A stretch of 64,000 nt of DNA from contig NZ_LNUV01000004.1 in assembly GCF_001512285.1 (NCBI RefSeq), positions 1 through 64,000 of the forward strand. The letters are read 5' to 3'. The notes below the pieces were generated by a model. The model was not told where the DNA came from and searched no databases. It saw only the letters and a program-made list of their open reading frames with translations. Both the position numbers and the translations under genes were made by a program. Positions 18,203-25,837 of the stretch are shown one piece after another. Position 1 is the first letter of the stretch, and the number at the start of each line of letters is the position of its first letter. This DNA comes from Arthrobacter sp. EpRS71 (GTDB lineage Bacteria; Actinomycetota; Actinomycetes; Actinomycetales; Micrococcaceae).

Positions 18203-18696
18203 GAAGCCGCCCGTTCGTCGCCGGGATGTCCGGCATCGCTTGCACGACCCGTGCCAGGGTCAAAGGGTTCCGCTGGTGCTTGGTCATCCACCAGTTCGCC
18301 TTGGAGGACTGTCGGCGCGTCCACAGGAGGTTGATCACCCTCAGGTGAACGTTCTATTTCCGGGACGGCCACGTAGTCCAGCAAGGATTCGCTATGGTCC
18401 TCGGCTTTGTCGTTGCCGTTCGCTATGACCACCGCGATCCACGGCAGGAAGACGGCACCGGCGATGGCAATGATCTTGAACCAGCCGTCAACCACGAAAA
18501 TCAGGACGATACAGACCATGCGGATACCCATGGCCACCGCGTACTTGATCATCCGATCACGCATGTCTTCGGAGTGCGCGGCAGCGGCATCTGTGATGCT
18601 GTGGACTTCGGGGTCGCCGGAAAAAGCGTCCGGTTCCCCGGGCACTTGCTGCAGGGGACTGTTTTCTCGTGTCACAACTGAATCATCACGCTCCAA
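18199..18696 (-). CDS. DUF3099 membrane protein
   Basis: The 165-residue protein has the actinobacterial DUF3099 core: HSITDA at about residue 32, then two adjacent membrane helices (about 50-68 and 72-92) with MGIRMVCIVLIFVVDGW and LPWIAVVIAN. The N- and C-terminal tails are acidic and probably cytoplasmic. Function of the family is unknown. It is the first gene of the operon with the small zinc-site protein, surf1 and ybaK, and diverges from fabG. Confidence 0.88.
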   Translation of the reverse strand: MERDDSVVTRENSPLQQVPGEPDAFSGDPEVHSITDAAAAHSEDMRDRMIKYAVAMGIRMVCIVLIFVVDGWFKIIAIAGAVFLPWIAVVIANGNDKAEDHSESLLDYVAVPEIERSPEGDQPPVDAPTVLQGELVDDQAPAEPFDPGTGRASDAGHPGDERAAS

Positions 18697-18850
18697 AGGC
18701 CTTCCTCAATTCTCTCACCCAGGCCCCACCCGCCCAAACCACGTTGATGGCCGGTTACCCGCGGGTTGCACCGGGCTGCAGATAGGATCAACACAGGAAA
18801 ATCCCTCTCTCATAGCGGCATGGCATTGCCGCGGAACCTGGAGCGAAAGC

Positions 18851-19576
18851 ATGTCTGAAGCAGTATCCACCGGCCGCAGCGTTCTTATTACCGGCGGCAA
18901 CCGGGGCATCGGCCTCGCCATTGCCGAATCCTTCCTTGCCAACGGCGACAAGGTTGCGGTCACCTACCGAAGTGAATCAGAACTGCCTGAGGGCATCCTG
19001 GGGGTGAAAGCCGATGTCACGGACGAGGCATCGATTGACGCTGCCTTCAAGATCGTCGAAGAGGCCCACGGGCCGGTGGAGGTGCTGGTTGCCAACGCTG
19101 GCATCACCAAAGACACCCTGCTGTTGCGAATGAGCGAAGACGACTTCACGTCAGTTCTGGACACCAACCTCACCGGCGCCTTTCGCGTCATTAAGCGCGC
19201 CTCTAAGGGCATGATCCGCTTGAGGAAGGGCCGCGTTGTCCTCATTTCCTCCGTCTCCGGCCTTTACGGCGCTCCCGGACAGATCAACTACTCCGCTTCC
19301 AAGGCAGGCATGGTGGGCATCGCCCGCTCCCTGACGCGTGAACTCGGCAGCCGCGGCATCACGGCCAACGTCGTGGCTCCAGGTTTCATCAACACAGACA
19401 TGACTGCTGAATTGCCGGAGGATACCCAGAAGTCCTACCTGGCCAATGTTCCGGCAGGACGCTTCGCCGAAGCCTCCGAGGTAGCCAACGTTGTGCGTTG
19501 GGTGGCCAGTGACGAAGCCGCGTACATTTCCGGCGCCGTCATTCCGGTGGATGGCGGCTTGGGAATGGGCCACTAG
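18851..19576 (+). CDS. fabG: 3-oxoacyl-ACP reductase FabG (SDR)
   Basis: FabG reduces 3-ketoacyl-ACP with NADPH in fatty acid synthesis. The 241-residue protein shows TGGNRGIG, the NAG motif (VANAGITKD), catalytic Ser in SSVSG, YSASK (Y-x3-K) and a GG-rich C-terminus typical of FabG1/MabA. The ATG at 18851 was chosen; the open frame begins 444 bp earlier but that part runs antisense to DUF3099. The next gene, 116 bp downstream, is another SDR with a different active site that may supply the enoyl reductase step. Confidence 0.93.
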   Translation: MSEAVSTGRSVLITGGNRGIGLAIAESFLANGDKVAVTYRSESELPEGILGVKADVTDEASIDAAFKIVEEAHGPVEVLVANAGITKDTLLLRMSEDDFTSVLDTNLTGAFRVIKRASKGMIRLRKGRVVLISSVSGLYGAPGQINYSASKAGMVGIARSLTRELGSRGITANVVAPGFINTDMTAELPEDTQKSYLANVPAGRFAEASEVANVVRWVASDEAAYISGAVIPVDGGLGMGH

Positions 19577-19692
19577 GCAACTACCCTGCAGGGCAGTTTT
19601 TGTGCGGGCCCGACAACGGATTTCTAACATGCCGCTGGCATGATGGAACCCGAGCCCGTGGAATTTGGATGAAGTGAACAAAAGGAGCACGA

Positions 19693-20445
19693 ATGGGAAC
19701 GCTGGATAACAAGACTGCAATCGTCACGGGATCCTCCCGTGGAATCGGCGCCGAAGTTGCCAAGATTCTCGCCGGCGAGGGTGCCGCCGTCGTGGTCAAC
19801 TACCGCCAAAAGGCCCCTCGGGCCAATAAGGTAGTTGCCGGGATCCAGGCAGCGGGTGGGCGTGCGGCCGCAGTCGGCGCAGACCTCACTACCGACGAAG
19901 GGGTTCATGCGCTGGCAAGCACCGCCATGGAGGAATTCGGCTCCCTGGACATCCTGGTCCTCAATGCCTCCGGCGGGATGGAATCCGGCATGGAGGAAGG
20001 GTACGCACTGAAATTGAACCGCGATGCCCAGGTGAACATGCTCAATGCGGCGGTTCCCCTCATGCCCGAAGGTTCCCGGGTGGTCTTTGTTACCAGCCAC
20101 CAGGCGCACTTTGTGGAGACCGTGCCCACCATGCCCGAGTACGAGCCTGTAGCGAAGAGCAAGCGTGCCGGTGAGGACGCCCTGCGTGCCCTTCTGCCCA
20201 ACCTTGCAGACAAGGGCATCTCGCTGGTGGTTGTATCAGGCGACATGATTGAGGGCACCGTTACGGCCACTTTGCTTGATCGCTCCAATCCGGGAGCCAT
20301 TGAAGCGCGCCGCGCAGAAGCCGGGAAGCTCTACTCCGTAGAGGAGTTTGCGGCCGAGGTTGCCAAAATGGTCACCGCCGACGTCGAATCCGGCCACACT
20401 GAATACGTGGGCGGAGCCGACTACTTCAACAAGACGGCCGAGTAA
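19693..20445 (+). CDS. SDR oxidoreductase with Y-x6-K active site, possibly enoyl-ACP reductase-like
   Basis: The 250-residue SDR has the cofactor loop TGSSRGIG (residues 12-19), NASGG in place of NAG, Ser135 (VTSHQ) and Tyr150 followed by Lys157 (YEPVAKSK). The Y-x6-K spacing is that of enoyl-ACP reductases FabI/FabL, whereas classical SDRs have Y-x3-K. It follows fabG on the same strand, so a role as a FabL-like enoyl reductase is worth considering; an ordinary atypical SDR is the alternative. The ribosome-binding site is AAAGGAG. A strong terminator follows. Confidence 0.85.
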   Translation: MGTLDNKTAIVTGSSRGIGAEVAKILAGEGAAVVVNYRQKAPRANKVVAGIQAAGGRAAAVGADLTTDEGVHALASTAMEEFGSLDILVLNASGGMESGMEEGYALKLNRDAQVNMLNAAVPLMPEGSRVVFVTSHQAHFVETVPTMPEYEPVAKSKRAGEDALRALLPNLADKGISLVVVSGDMIEGTVTATLLDRSNPGAIEARRAEAGKLYSVEEFAAEVAKMVTADVESGHTEYVGGADYFNKTAE

Positions 20446-20460
20446 CCAGCACACACCAAC

Positions 20461-20496
20461 AGCAGCGGCCCGGGACATGCGTCCCGGGCCGCTGCT
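20461..20496 (+). terminator. Rho-independent terminator
   Basis: A perfect 16-bp GC-rich stem (AGCAGCGGCCCGGGAC and its complement) with the tetraloop ATGC is followed by GTTTCT. It ends the fabG/SDR unit and isolates the island downstream. Confidence 0.9.
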
Positions 20497-20765
20497 GTTT
20501 CTCCAGCCCTTGGCGATCAAAAATGACAATTTCATAAATTATTGGAGTTTTCGCGTCACGAATTGCGAATTCTTGTTTCACTTATGCCGCTTTGCATTAA
20601 GGTAATTCATCTGATTGACTCTCAAAGACGCCCTCGTCCTTTGTTACTACCGGGCAGCCCAAACCCGGGAGGGGATTTTGTGCCGCGTCGGCCACCTTAG
20701 GCAATCGGTAAAGCTTCAGGGTTGACGCAGGGGCGATCTTTATCCCTTTGCACTAGGAGCTTTCT
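20497..20765. promoter_or_regulatory. AT-richer leader of the orphan ABC ATPase, with a 16-bp repeated motif
   Basis: This 269-bp stretch has no gene. Its first half is clearly more AT-rich than the surroundings. GTTTTCGCGTCACGAA lies at 20547-20562 and occurs again exactly at 23081-23096, on the far side of the ABC/Roadblock gene pair. The core TTCG-N5-CGAA is an inverted repeat, so it may be an operator. The motif is followed by GAATTGCGAATTC. A TTGACG at 20722-20727 could be a -35 element, but no good -10 hexamer is obvious. Confidence 0.5.
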
Positions 20766-22268
20766 TTGGACCTGTTATTGCACGCAGATGATATTCATGC
20801 CTCATATGATCATCGACGGATCCTTAAGGGCGTCGGGCTTTCCGTACGACGCGGCGAAATACTGGGTTTAATCGGAACCAACGGAGCTGGAAAAACCACT
20901 CTGATGGGAGTACTGGCCGGTTCGCATCAACACGACTCCGGGCTCATGACGCTCGCGGGGGAAAAGTACCGGCCGGAAACCGTTGAGGAAGCGCAAGCGT
21001 GCGGCGTTGGACTCATTCCGCAGAACTTCAGGATCGACCCCCAACTCACCGTTGCAAGGGCAATTTTTCGGGGAACCTTTCAAGCAGCAAAGCCCCATGC
21101 TGAACTCCGTGACCAAGCAAGCAAGCTGATCCGGGACATCGGCGTCAGCTTGGATCCAGACACCAAGGTTGGATCGCTCATTCGTGCCGAGCAGGCCCTT
21201 GTGGAGGTCCTGAGGATGGTTGCCGAAGAGGCCCAACTCGTCATCATGGACGAGGTTGCCGCCTCGCTTCCGGACCATGACGTCGCCGTACTGCATCAGG
21301 TGTTGCGCATGCTGGTCAGGCAGGGACGGGCCATCATCTACATCACGCATAGGCTGGATGAGGTCCGATCCATTGCGCACCGCATTGCTGTCCTCCGGGA
21401 GGGACGGGTGCACAAAATTCTGGAGGCCAGCCATACCGACGTTGACGAACTGGCCTTCCTGTTGCTTCAGCACGAGCTGGAGGGCAGCGCCAGGCCCAGC
21501 GACCCCGTCGAAGGGGGCGAGGTCCTGCGGGTAGTCAGCCTCAGCACAGGGGACAGGGTTCGGGACGTCACTTTCAACGTGGTCAAAGGCGAGATTTTTG
21601 GCTTGGTGGGAACGCATCGCTCAGGCGTCTACGAGTTAATTGAAGCCTTGGCCGGCGTACGCCCCAGTACCTCCGGGCAGATTCTCATGCACGGCCAAGA
21701 AGCGACGATTCGGACCGTCCAGGATGCCCGGAGCCTGAAAATCGGATACCTGTCCGATGCCGTGGACGATGAAGAGGCTACGGGGACCATCGTTGAAGGC
21801 CTTCAGCGAGGCGGTGAAGCGGGAGAGCCTAATCTGCGGGACGAGATCATGCAGCTTCGCGGAGTTGCCGACGTCATTCAACGCATGCGCATCAGCACCA
21901 CTAACATCCATGGAAGCATCAGCACACTTTCGGGCGGCGACCGCCAGAAAGTGCAGCTTGCCAAATGGATGACCACGGGCTGTGACCTCTTGATCCTCAG
22001 CCATCCGAGCCGCGGAATCGACATCGGCGCCAAGGAAGCCGTCTATCAGATGCTCAAAGAGCTCAGCCGGACCGGCGTAGCCGTCATTCTGCTGTCCTCT
22101 GACTTGTCCGAACTGATCAGCTGGTGCCATCGGGTGGGTGTAATGCGTGACGGCGAGCTTGTCACGATAGAAGCCAACGCCAATACCAACGAGGACGTCC
22201 TGGTACACCACATGCTGGGTGTGAAGTTCGAATCGGGCCGCAGCGACGCCCGCCGCGTGAGGACTTGA
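20766..22268 (+). CDS. Orphan RbsA/MglA-like tandem ABC ATPase with one degenerate site
   Basis: The 500-residue protein has the two-domain layout of carbohydrate (CUT2) importer ATPases. Domain 1 has intact Walker A GTNGAGKT (37-44), Walker B with Asp162-Glu163 and H-loop His195, but a degenerate signature (LIRAEQALVE). Domain 2 has an intact signature LSGGDRQ (388-394), but Walker A lacks Lys (GTHRSGVY, 282-289) and Walker B reads ILSHPSRG, with Ser412-His413 in place of Asp-Glu. A head-to-tail dimer would keep one complete ATP site. No permease or binding protein is adjacent. Translation starts at a TTG with AGGAG six bases upstream. Confidence 0.85.
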   Translation: MDLLLHADDIHASYDHRRILKGVGLSVRRGEILGLIGTNGAGKTTLMGVLAGSHQHDSGLMTLAGEKYRPETVEEAQACGVGLIPQNFRIDPQLTVARAIFRGTFQAAKPHAELRDQASKLIRDIGVSLDPDTKVGSLIRAEQALVEVLRMVAEEAQLVIMDEVAASLPDHDVAVLHQVLRMLVRQGRAIIYITHRLDEVRSIAHRIAVLREGRVHKILEASHTDVDELAFLLLQHELEGSARPSDPVEGGEVLRVVSLSTGDRVRDVTFNVVKGEIFGLVGTHRSGVYELIEALAGVRPSTSGQILMHGQEATIRTVQDARSLKIGYLSDAVDDEEATGTIVEGLQRGGEAGEPNLRDEIMQLRGVADVIQRMRISTTNIHGSISTLSGGDRQKVQLAKWMTTGCDLLILSHPSRGIDIGAKEAVYQMLKELSRTGVAVILLSSDLSELISWCHRVGVMRDGELVTIEANANTNEDVLVHHMLGVKFESGRSDARRVRT

Positions 22269-22291
22269 GGCCTTGCGTTCCGGTTAACGGA

Positions 22292-22326
22292 AAGGGGCGG
22301 TGGCGCATCATGCGCCACCGCCCCTT
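22292..22326. terminator. Bidirectional hairpin between ABC ATPase and Roadblock gene
   Basis: Perfect 17-base arms (AAGGGGCGGTGGCGCAT, 22292-22308, and its complement, 22310-22326) are separated by one base, so a few central pairs must open. It is centred between two convergent genes. Confidence 0.85.
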
Positions 22327-22342
22327 CGCTTTACACCTGAAA

Positions 22343-22927
22343 TCAGATGGTGATGTCCTTGGCAAGATTCTTTAGTTTGTGCCGGGCAAGCGCCAGGTTT
22401 GCATAGGTGCGGTCAAGCACCAGGTAGACGAAAAGGCCCTTGGACGCCGTTGAGTTCAGTACATTGATGAGGTGGTACTGGGTTCCCAGGGTAATAAGAA
22501 TGTCCTCGATGTCGCTGTCAAGACTCAAGTCGGCCATGGTACGCAACTTGGCGCTCACCACGTTTGAGTTGCCCGCAGCAGCAACGCCAAGGTCGAAACC
22601 GGGGCTGCCGCCCTGGGCCAAGGCCATGCCGCTGGAGTAGTCCACTACCGCAGCACCCGTGGATCCTTCGATGGCCAGCAGTTGCTTTATAGCTTCGTCC
22701 AATGTGCTCATGTCGGGTTGTTCCTGTTCTGTTAAGTAATCAGCAGTGGTCGTGACGTTGGCACTTTGGGGTGAGCCATCTTCGTAGAGATCCCGGTGGA
22801 GAATCTCCTGGAGGGGCGATGGGTACCCGTCAGCGTCGTCTTGGTCATAGGCATTCGCTTCGAATCCTTCGTCGCGTTTCCACCATTTCCATGTACGCTC
22901 CGAACGGTTCACTTCCTGCCCTCGCAT
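22343..22927 (-). CDS. Roadblock/LC7-like protein with an N-terminal extension
   Basis: Residues about 73-194 resemble a Roadblock/LC7 (MglB-like) domain: LLAIEGSTGAAVVDYSSGMAL, AAAGNSNVV, IEDILITLGTQYHLI and a final YLVLDRTYANLALARHKL helix. Such domains often regulate small GTPases or scaffold signalling. No GTPase gene is nearby. The first 72 residues are acidic with a Trp/Lys cluster (RTWKWWKRDE) and unlike the domain. The ATG at 22927 has a weak AGGGAT site; an internal ATG at 22711 has AGGA ten bases upstream and would give the bare 122-residue domain. It is convergent with the orphan ABC ATPase. Confidence 0.8.
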   Translation of the reverse strand: MRGQEVNRSERTWKWWKRDEGFEANAYDQDDADGYPSPLQEILHRDLYEDGSPQSANVTTTADYLTEQEQPDMSTLDEAIKQLLAIEGSTGAAVVDYSSGMALAQGGSPGFDLGVAAAGNSNVVSAKLRTMADLSLDSDIEDILITLGTQYHLINVLNSTASKGLFVYLVLDRTYANLALARHKLKNLAKDITI

Positions 22928-23234
22928 TTCGTCATCCCTGACTGCCGTTTACTATGTGGAGATATTGATAATGTTCTTCACATTACACAATTTTTGTCGC
23001 TTGGGATCAAAGCACTCTTGGAATACCGACCAAGAATGAGCCCGGCAATTAATAAATGAACAAATTGATTAATTTTGTCTGTTTTCGCGTCACGAAATTG
23101 GTTATACCGACACACAGGGCCTTCACACCCTTAGCGAGGAAGCGCTTCGGCCTCTGAGTACGGCAAAGCACCGACGGGAACCGCGCCGGTGCTTTGCGAG
23201 AGATATGGCGACGTCGGGCTGCGACGCCGTGGCT
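22928..23234. promoter_or_regulatory. AT-richer upstream region of the Roadblock gene, with repeated motif and serB hairpin
   Basis: This 307-bp gene-free stretch is AT-rich between about 22960 and 23100. It carries the second copy of GTTTTCGCGTCACGAA (23081-23096). At 23163-23197 an 11-bp stem (GCAAAGCACCG and its complement) with a 13-base loop lies just past the 3' end of serB and may terminate it, although no T-run follows. Confidence 0.5.
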
Positions 23235-24128
23235 TCAGACGTTGGCTATGTGCCGGACCGCGTCCAGGTACGGCATGGTGATGACGGCGTCGGCCACCGC
23301 GCGGACAGCAGGTTTTGCATTGAAGGCGACTCCGATGCCGGCAGCGCTGAGCATATCCAGGTCATTGGCACCGTCACCCACGGCAATGGTGTGCTCAAGG
23401 CTGATTCCTTCAGCGGCTGCCCACTCGCGTAAGTACTTTTCCTTGGCGGCTCGATCGATGACCGCGCCCAGCACCTTACCGGTCAACGCGCCGTCGACGA
23501 TTTCAAGCTCGTTGGCGATCCAGTAGTCCAAGCCGAGTTCATCAGCGATAGGACCCAGGATTTGGTTGAATCCTCCGGAGACAACCGCCACTTTATGGCC
23601 CGCCTTCTTGAAGGCCGCCACAAGTTCTGCCGCGCCCAGGCTAAGGCGCACCTCCTGGCGAACAGAATCGACGACGGCGGCGGGCAGGCCCGCAAGGACG
23701 GCAACGCGGGCGTGGAGGCTCTGGGCAAAGTCCAACTCGCCGCGCATTGCAGCTTCGGTAACGGCAGCGACTTCCTCGCGTTTGCCTGCGTGCGCTGCCA
23801 GCAGTTCGATGACCTCTTGTTGGATCAGTGTGGAATCGACATCCATGATCAAGAGCTTCCGGGTGGCTTCGCGCAGGGCTTCAGGCACTATGGCTGTATC
23901 CACCCCTGTTTCAGCGGCCTCAGCCACCAGCCGCCGCAGGGCCTTGAGGTCCGCATCCGCCTCCGTGCTCACCGTGAGTCCAGCCGTGTGCACTCCGAAG
24001 CGTTCGTCTCCACCGTGTGATTCCGATGACACTGCCGCGCCGGCTTCGGCCAGCGTTTTCCGCACGTTGTCGAGGGATTCGGGGGACAAGTTCACGCCAT
24101 AGCTGACTGCAGCCAAGTTCGAAGTCAT
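23235..24128 (-). CDS. serB: Phosphoserine phosphatase SerB
   Basis: SerB hydrolyses phosphoserine to serine, the last step of serine synthesis. The 297-residue HAD-family protein has the nucleophile motif DVDST (Asp96, Asp98), the SGGF motif (VVSGGFNQ), a conserved Lys and GDGANDLDML for Mg binding. The N-terminal 90 residues form the regulatory part, shorter than a double ACT module. The ATG at 24128 was preferred over one 21 codons upstream because MTSNLAAVSYGVNL begins the conserved N-terminus. Confidence 0.94.
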   Translation of the reverse strand: MTSNLAAVSYGVNLSPESLDNVRKTLAEAGAAVSSESHGGDERFGVHTAGLTVSTEADADLKALRRLVAEAAETGVDTAIVPEALREATRKLLIMDVDSTLIQQEVIELLAAHAGKREEVAAVTEAAMRGELDFAQSLHARVAVLAGLPAAVVDSVRQEVRLSLGAAELVAAFKKAGHKVAVVSGGFNQILGPIADELGLDYWIANELEIVDGALTGKVLGAVIDRAAKEKYLREWAAAEGISLEHTIAVGDGANDLDMLSAAGIGVAFNAKPAVRAVADAVITMPYLDAVRHIANV

Positions 24129-24239
24129 GGCCCCAATCCTACTGAGGGCGCCGCACGCGCCCGAATTCGTTTCGCGATACAAAGCCTGCACGGCGACCGG
24201 TTATCAGTCACATGGATTTTTGTCCTAGTGTCTACTGCT

Positions 24240-25025
24240 ATGAGTGATGTTCTGGAATTGGCTTCCGTCAGCGTTGTCCGAGGCAAGAAGACCCTGCTGG
24301 ACAAGGTTGACTGGCAGGTCAACGAAGGCGAACGCTGGGTCATCCTGGGACCCAATGGAGCCGGTAAAACCACCCTCCTCCAGATTGCCGCCGCCCGCCT
24401 GCACCCAAGCAGTGGCAAGGCCGGGATCCTCGATGAGACCCTGGGCCGAGTGGACGTCTTTGAGCTGCGGCCCCGGATCGGACTTTCCTCAGCAGCACTT
24501 GCCACCCAGATCCCCGAGCACGAGAACGTTTTGAACGTGGTGGTCACAGCTGCTTATGGCGTCACCGGCCGCTGGCGTGAGGGCTACGAACGCGACGACG
24601 AACGCCGCGCCTTCGCATTGCTCAACGACTGGGGGATGGGTCCCCTCTTGAACCGCACCTTTGCCACCCTGTCCGAGGGTGAGCGCAAGCGCGTCCAGAT
24701 TGCCCGTGCGCTGATGACGGACCCCGAGCTTCTGCTGCTCGACGAACCCGCAGCAGGCCTCGACTTGGGTGGCCGTGAAGAATTGGTTCATAAGCTGGGC
24801 GAACTCGCCAGTGACGAAGCAGCGCCTGCCATGGTCCTTGTTACCCATCACCTTGAGGAAGTGCCGCCGGGATTCACGCATGCCATGCTGCTCCGCGAAG
24901 GCGGAGTGGTCGCTGCCGGCCCCATCAAGGAAGTCCTCACCGACGAGCACCTCAGCAACACCTTCGGCCTTGCCCTGGATGTTTCGGAAAACGCCGGCCG
25001 CTACACGGCCACTGCCCGACGCTAG
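24240..25025 (+). CDS. ABC transporter ATP-binding protein (YlmA/ModF-like)
   Basis: The 261-residue single-domain ATPase has Walker A GPNGAGKTT, signature LSEGERKRVQIARAL (LSEGE replaces LSGGQ), Walker B LLLLDEPAAGLDLGGRE and H-loop VTHHLEEVPPG. The HHLEE(V/I)P segment is typical of the YlmA/ModF/PhnC-like group of stand-alone ATPases. No permease follows; the next genes are a TSUP transporter (20-bp gap) and an rRNA methyltransferase. The ATG at 24240 was chosen; a GTG four codons upstream is possible. Confidence 0.88.
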   Translation: MSDVLELASVSVVRGKKTLLDKVDWQVNEGERWVILGPNGAGKTTLLQIAAARLHPSSGKAGILDETLGRVDVFELRPRIGLSSAALATQIPEHENVLNVVVTAAYGVTGRWREGYERDDERRAFALLNDWGMGPLLNRTFATLSEGERKRVQIARALMTDPELLLLDEPAAGLDLGGREELVHKLGELASDEAAPAMVLVTHHLEEVPPGFTHAMLLREGGVVAAGPIKEVLTDEHLSNTFGLALDVSENAGRYTATARR

Positions 25026-25045
25026 GCGGGGTTCGGTAACTTACT

Positions 25046-25831
25046 GTGGAGATTCTTAGCAGCATCCTGATCTTTTTCGCGGGCTTGTGGGCCGGCACCA
25101 TCAATGCCGTCGTCGGCTCCGGCACCCTCGTGACCTTCCCCGTGCTCATAGCACTGGGCGTAACACCGGTTGTCGCGTCCATGAGCAACGCCATGGGCCT
25201 GGTGGCTGGAACGGCCGCGGGGGCATGGGGCTATCGTCGTGAGTTGGCAGGCAGGGGAAGGCAGCTGATGAAGCTGCTTCCGGCGTCCCTGCTGGGCGGC
25301 ATCACAGGCGCATGGCTCTTGCTGCATCTGCCGGAGAAGGTCTTCCATTACGTGGCCCCCGTCCTCTTGGTGCTGGCCCTCCTGATGGTGCTGTTCCAGC
25401 CCAAGCTGCAGGCCTGGGTTCGCAGCCGGGAACAGAACCCTGAACATGCCATCCGGGACCGGAGCCATGGCGTTCTCCTGGTGGTCCTGGTCTACTTCGC
25501 CGGTGTCTACGGCGGCTACTTCGTGGCTGCACAAGGGATCCTGCTGGTGGGGATTCTGGGTGTGTTCCTCTCAGGGACCATGCAAAATGCCAACGCCATG
25601 AAGAACTTCCTGGTGCTGGGCGTGAACATGGTGGCTGCCATCTCATACCTGATCTTCGCCTTTGACCGCATCAACTGGCTCGTTGTCCTGCTCATCGCAG
25701 TGAGCTCCACCATCGGCGGGCTTGTGGGTTCCAAAGTGGGCCGGAAGTTGTCGCCCAAGGTTCTCAGGGCAGTCATCTTCACTCTCGGCATCGTGGCCCT
25801 TGGCTTCATGATCGCCAACCTTCTGAAATAA
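25046..25831 (+). CDS. TSUP family transporter (TauE/SafE)
   Basis: The 261-residue membrane protein has about eight helices in two repeated halves and the family feature GTINAVVGSGTLVTFPVLIALG near the N-terminus. TSUP proteins move sulfite, sulfoacetate and other small organic anions; the substrate here is unknown. The start is a GTG at 25046. It sits 20 bp after the ABC ATPase gene and 6 bp before the methyltransferase gene, suggesting one transcript. Confidence 0.9.
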   Translation: MEILSSILIFFAGLWAGTINAVVGSGTLVTFPVLIALGVTPVVASMSNAMGLVAGTAAGAWGYRRELAGRGRQLMKLLPASLLGGITGAWLLLHLPEKVFHYVAPVLLVLALLMVLFQPKLQAWVRSREQNPEHAIRDRSHGVLLVVLVYFAGVYGGYFVAAQGILLVGILGVFLSGTMQNANAMKNFLVLGVNMVAAISYLIFAFDRINWLVVLLIAVSSTIGGLVGSKVGRKLSPKVLRAVIFTLGIVALGFMIANLLK

Positions 25832-25837
25832 GCTCCC

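Noticed and set aside
18407..18850. 148-codon N-terminal extension of FabG
   Set aside because: It lies antisense to DUF3099 and is unlike FabG; the ATG at 18851 begins the conserved protein.
22046..22365. Small minus-strand frames at the end of the orphan ABC gene
   Set aside because: They cross the terminator hairpin and have no ribosome-binding site or similarity.
20547..23096. The shared 16-mer as attachment sites of an integrated element
   Set aside because: No integrase, excisionase or tRNA gene is present, so an operator is at least as likely; kept only as a motif.
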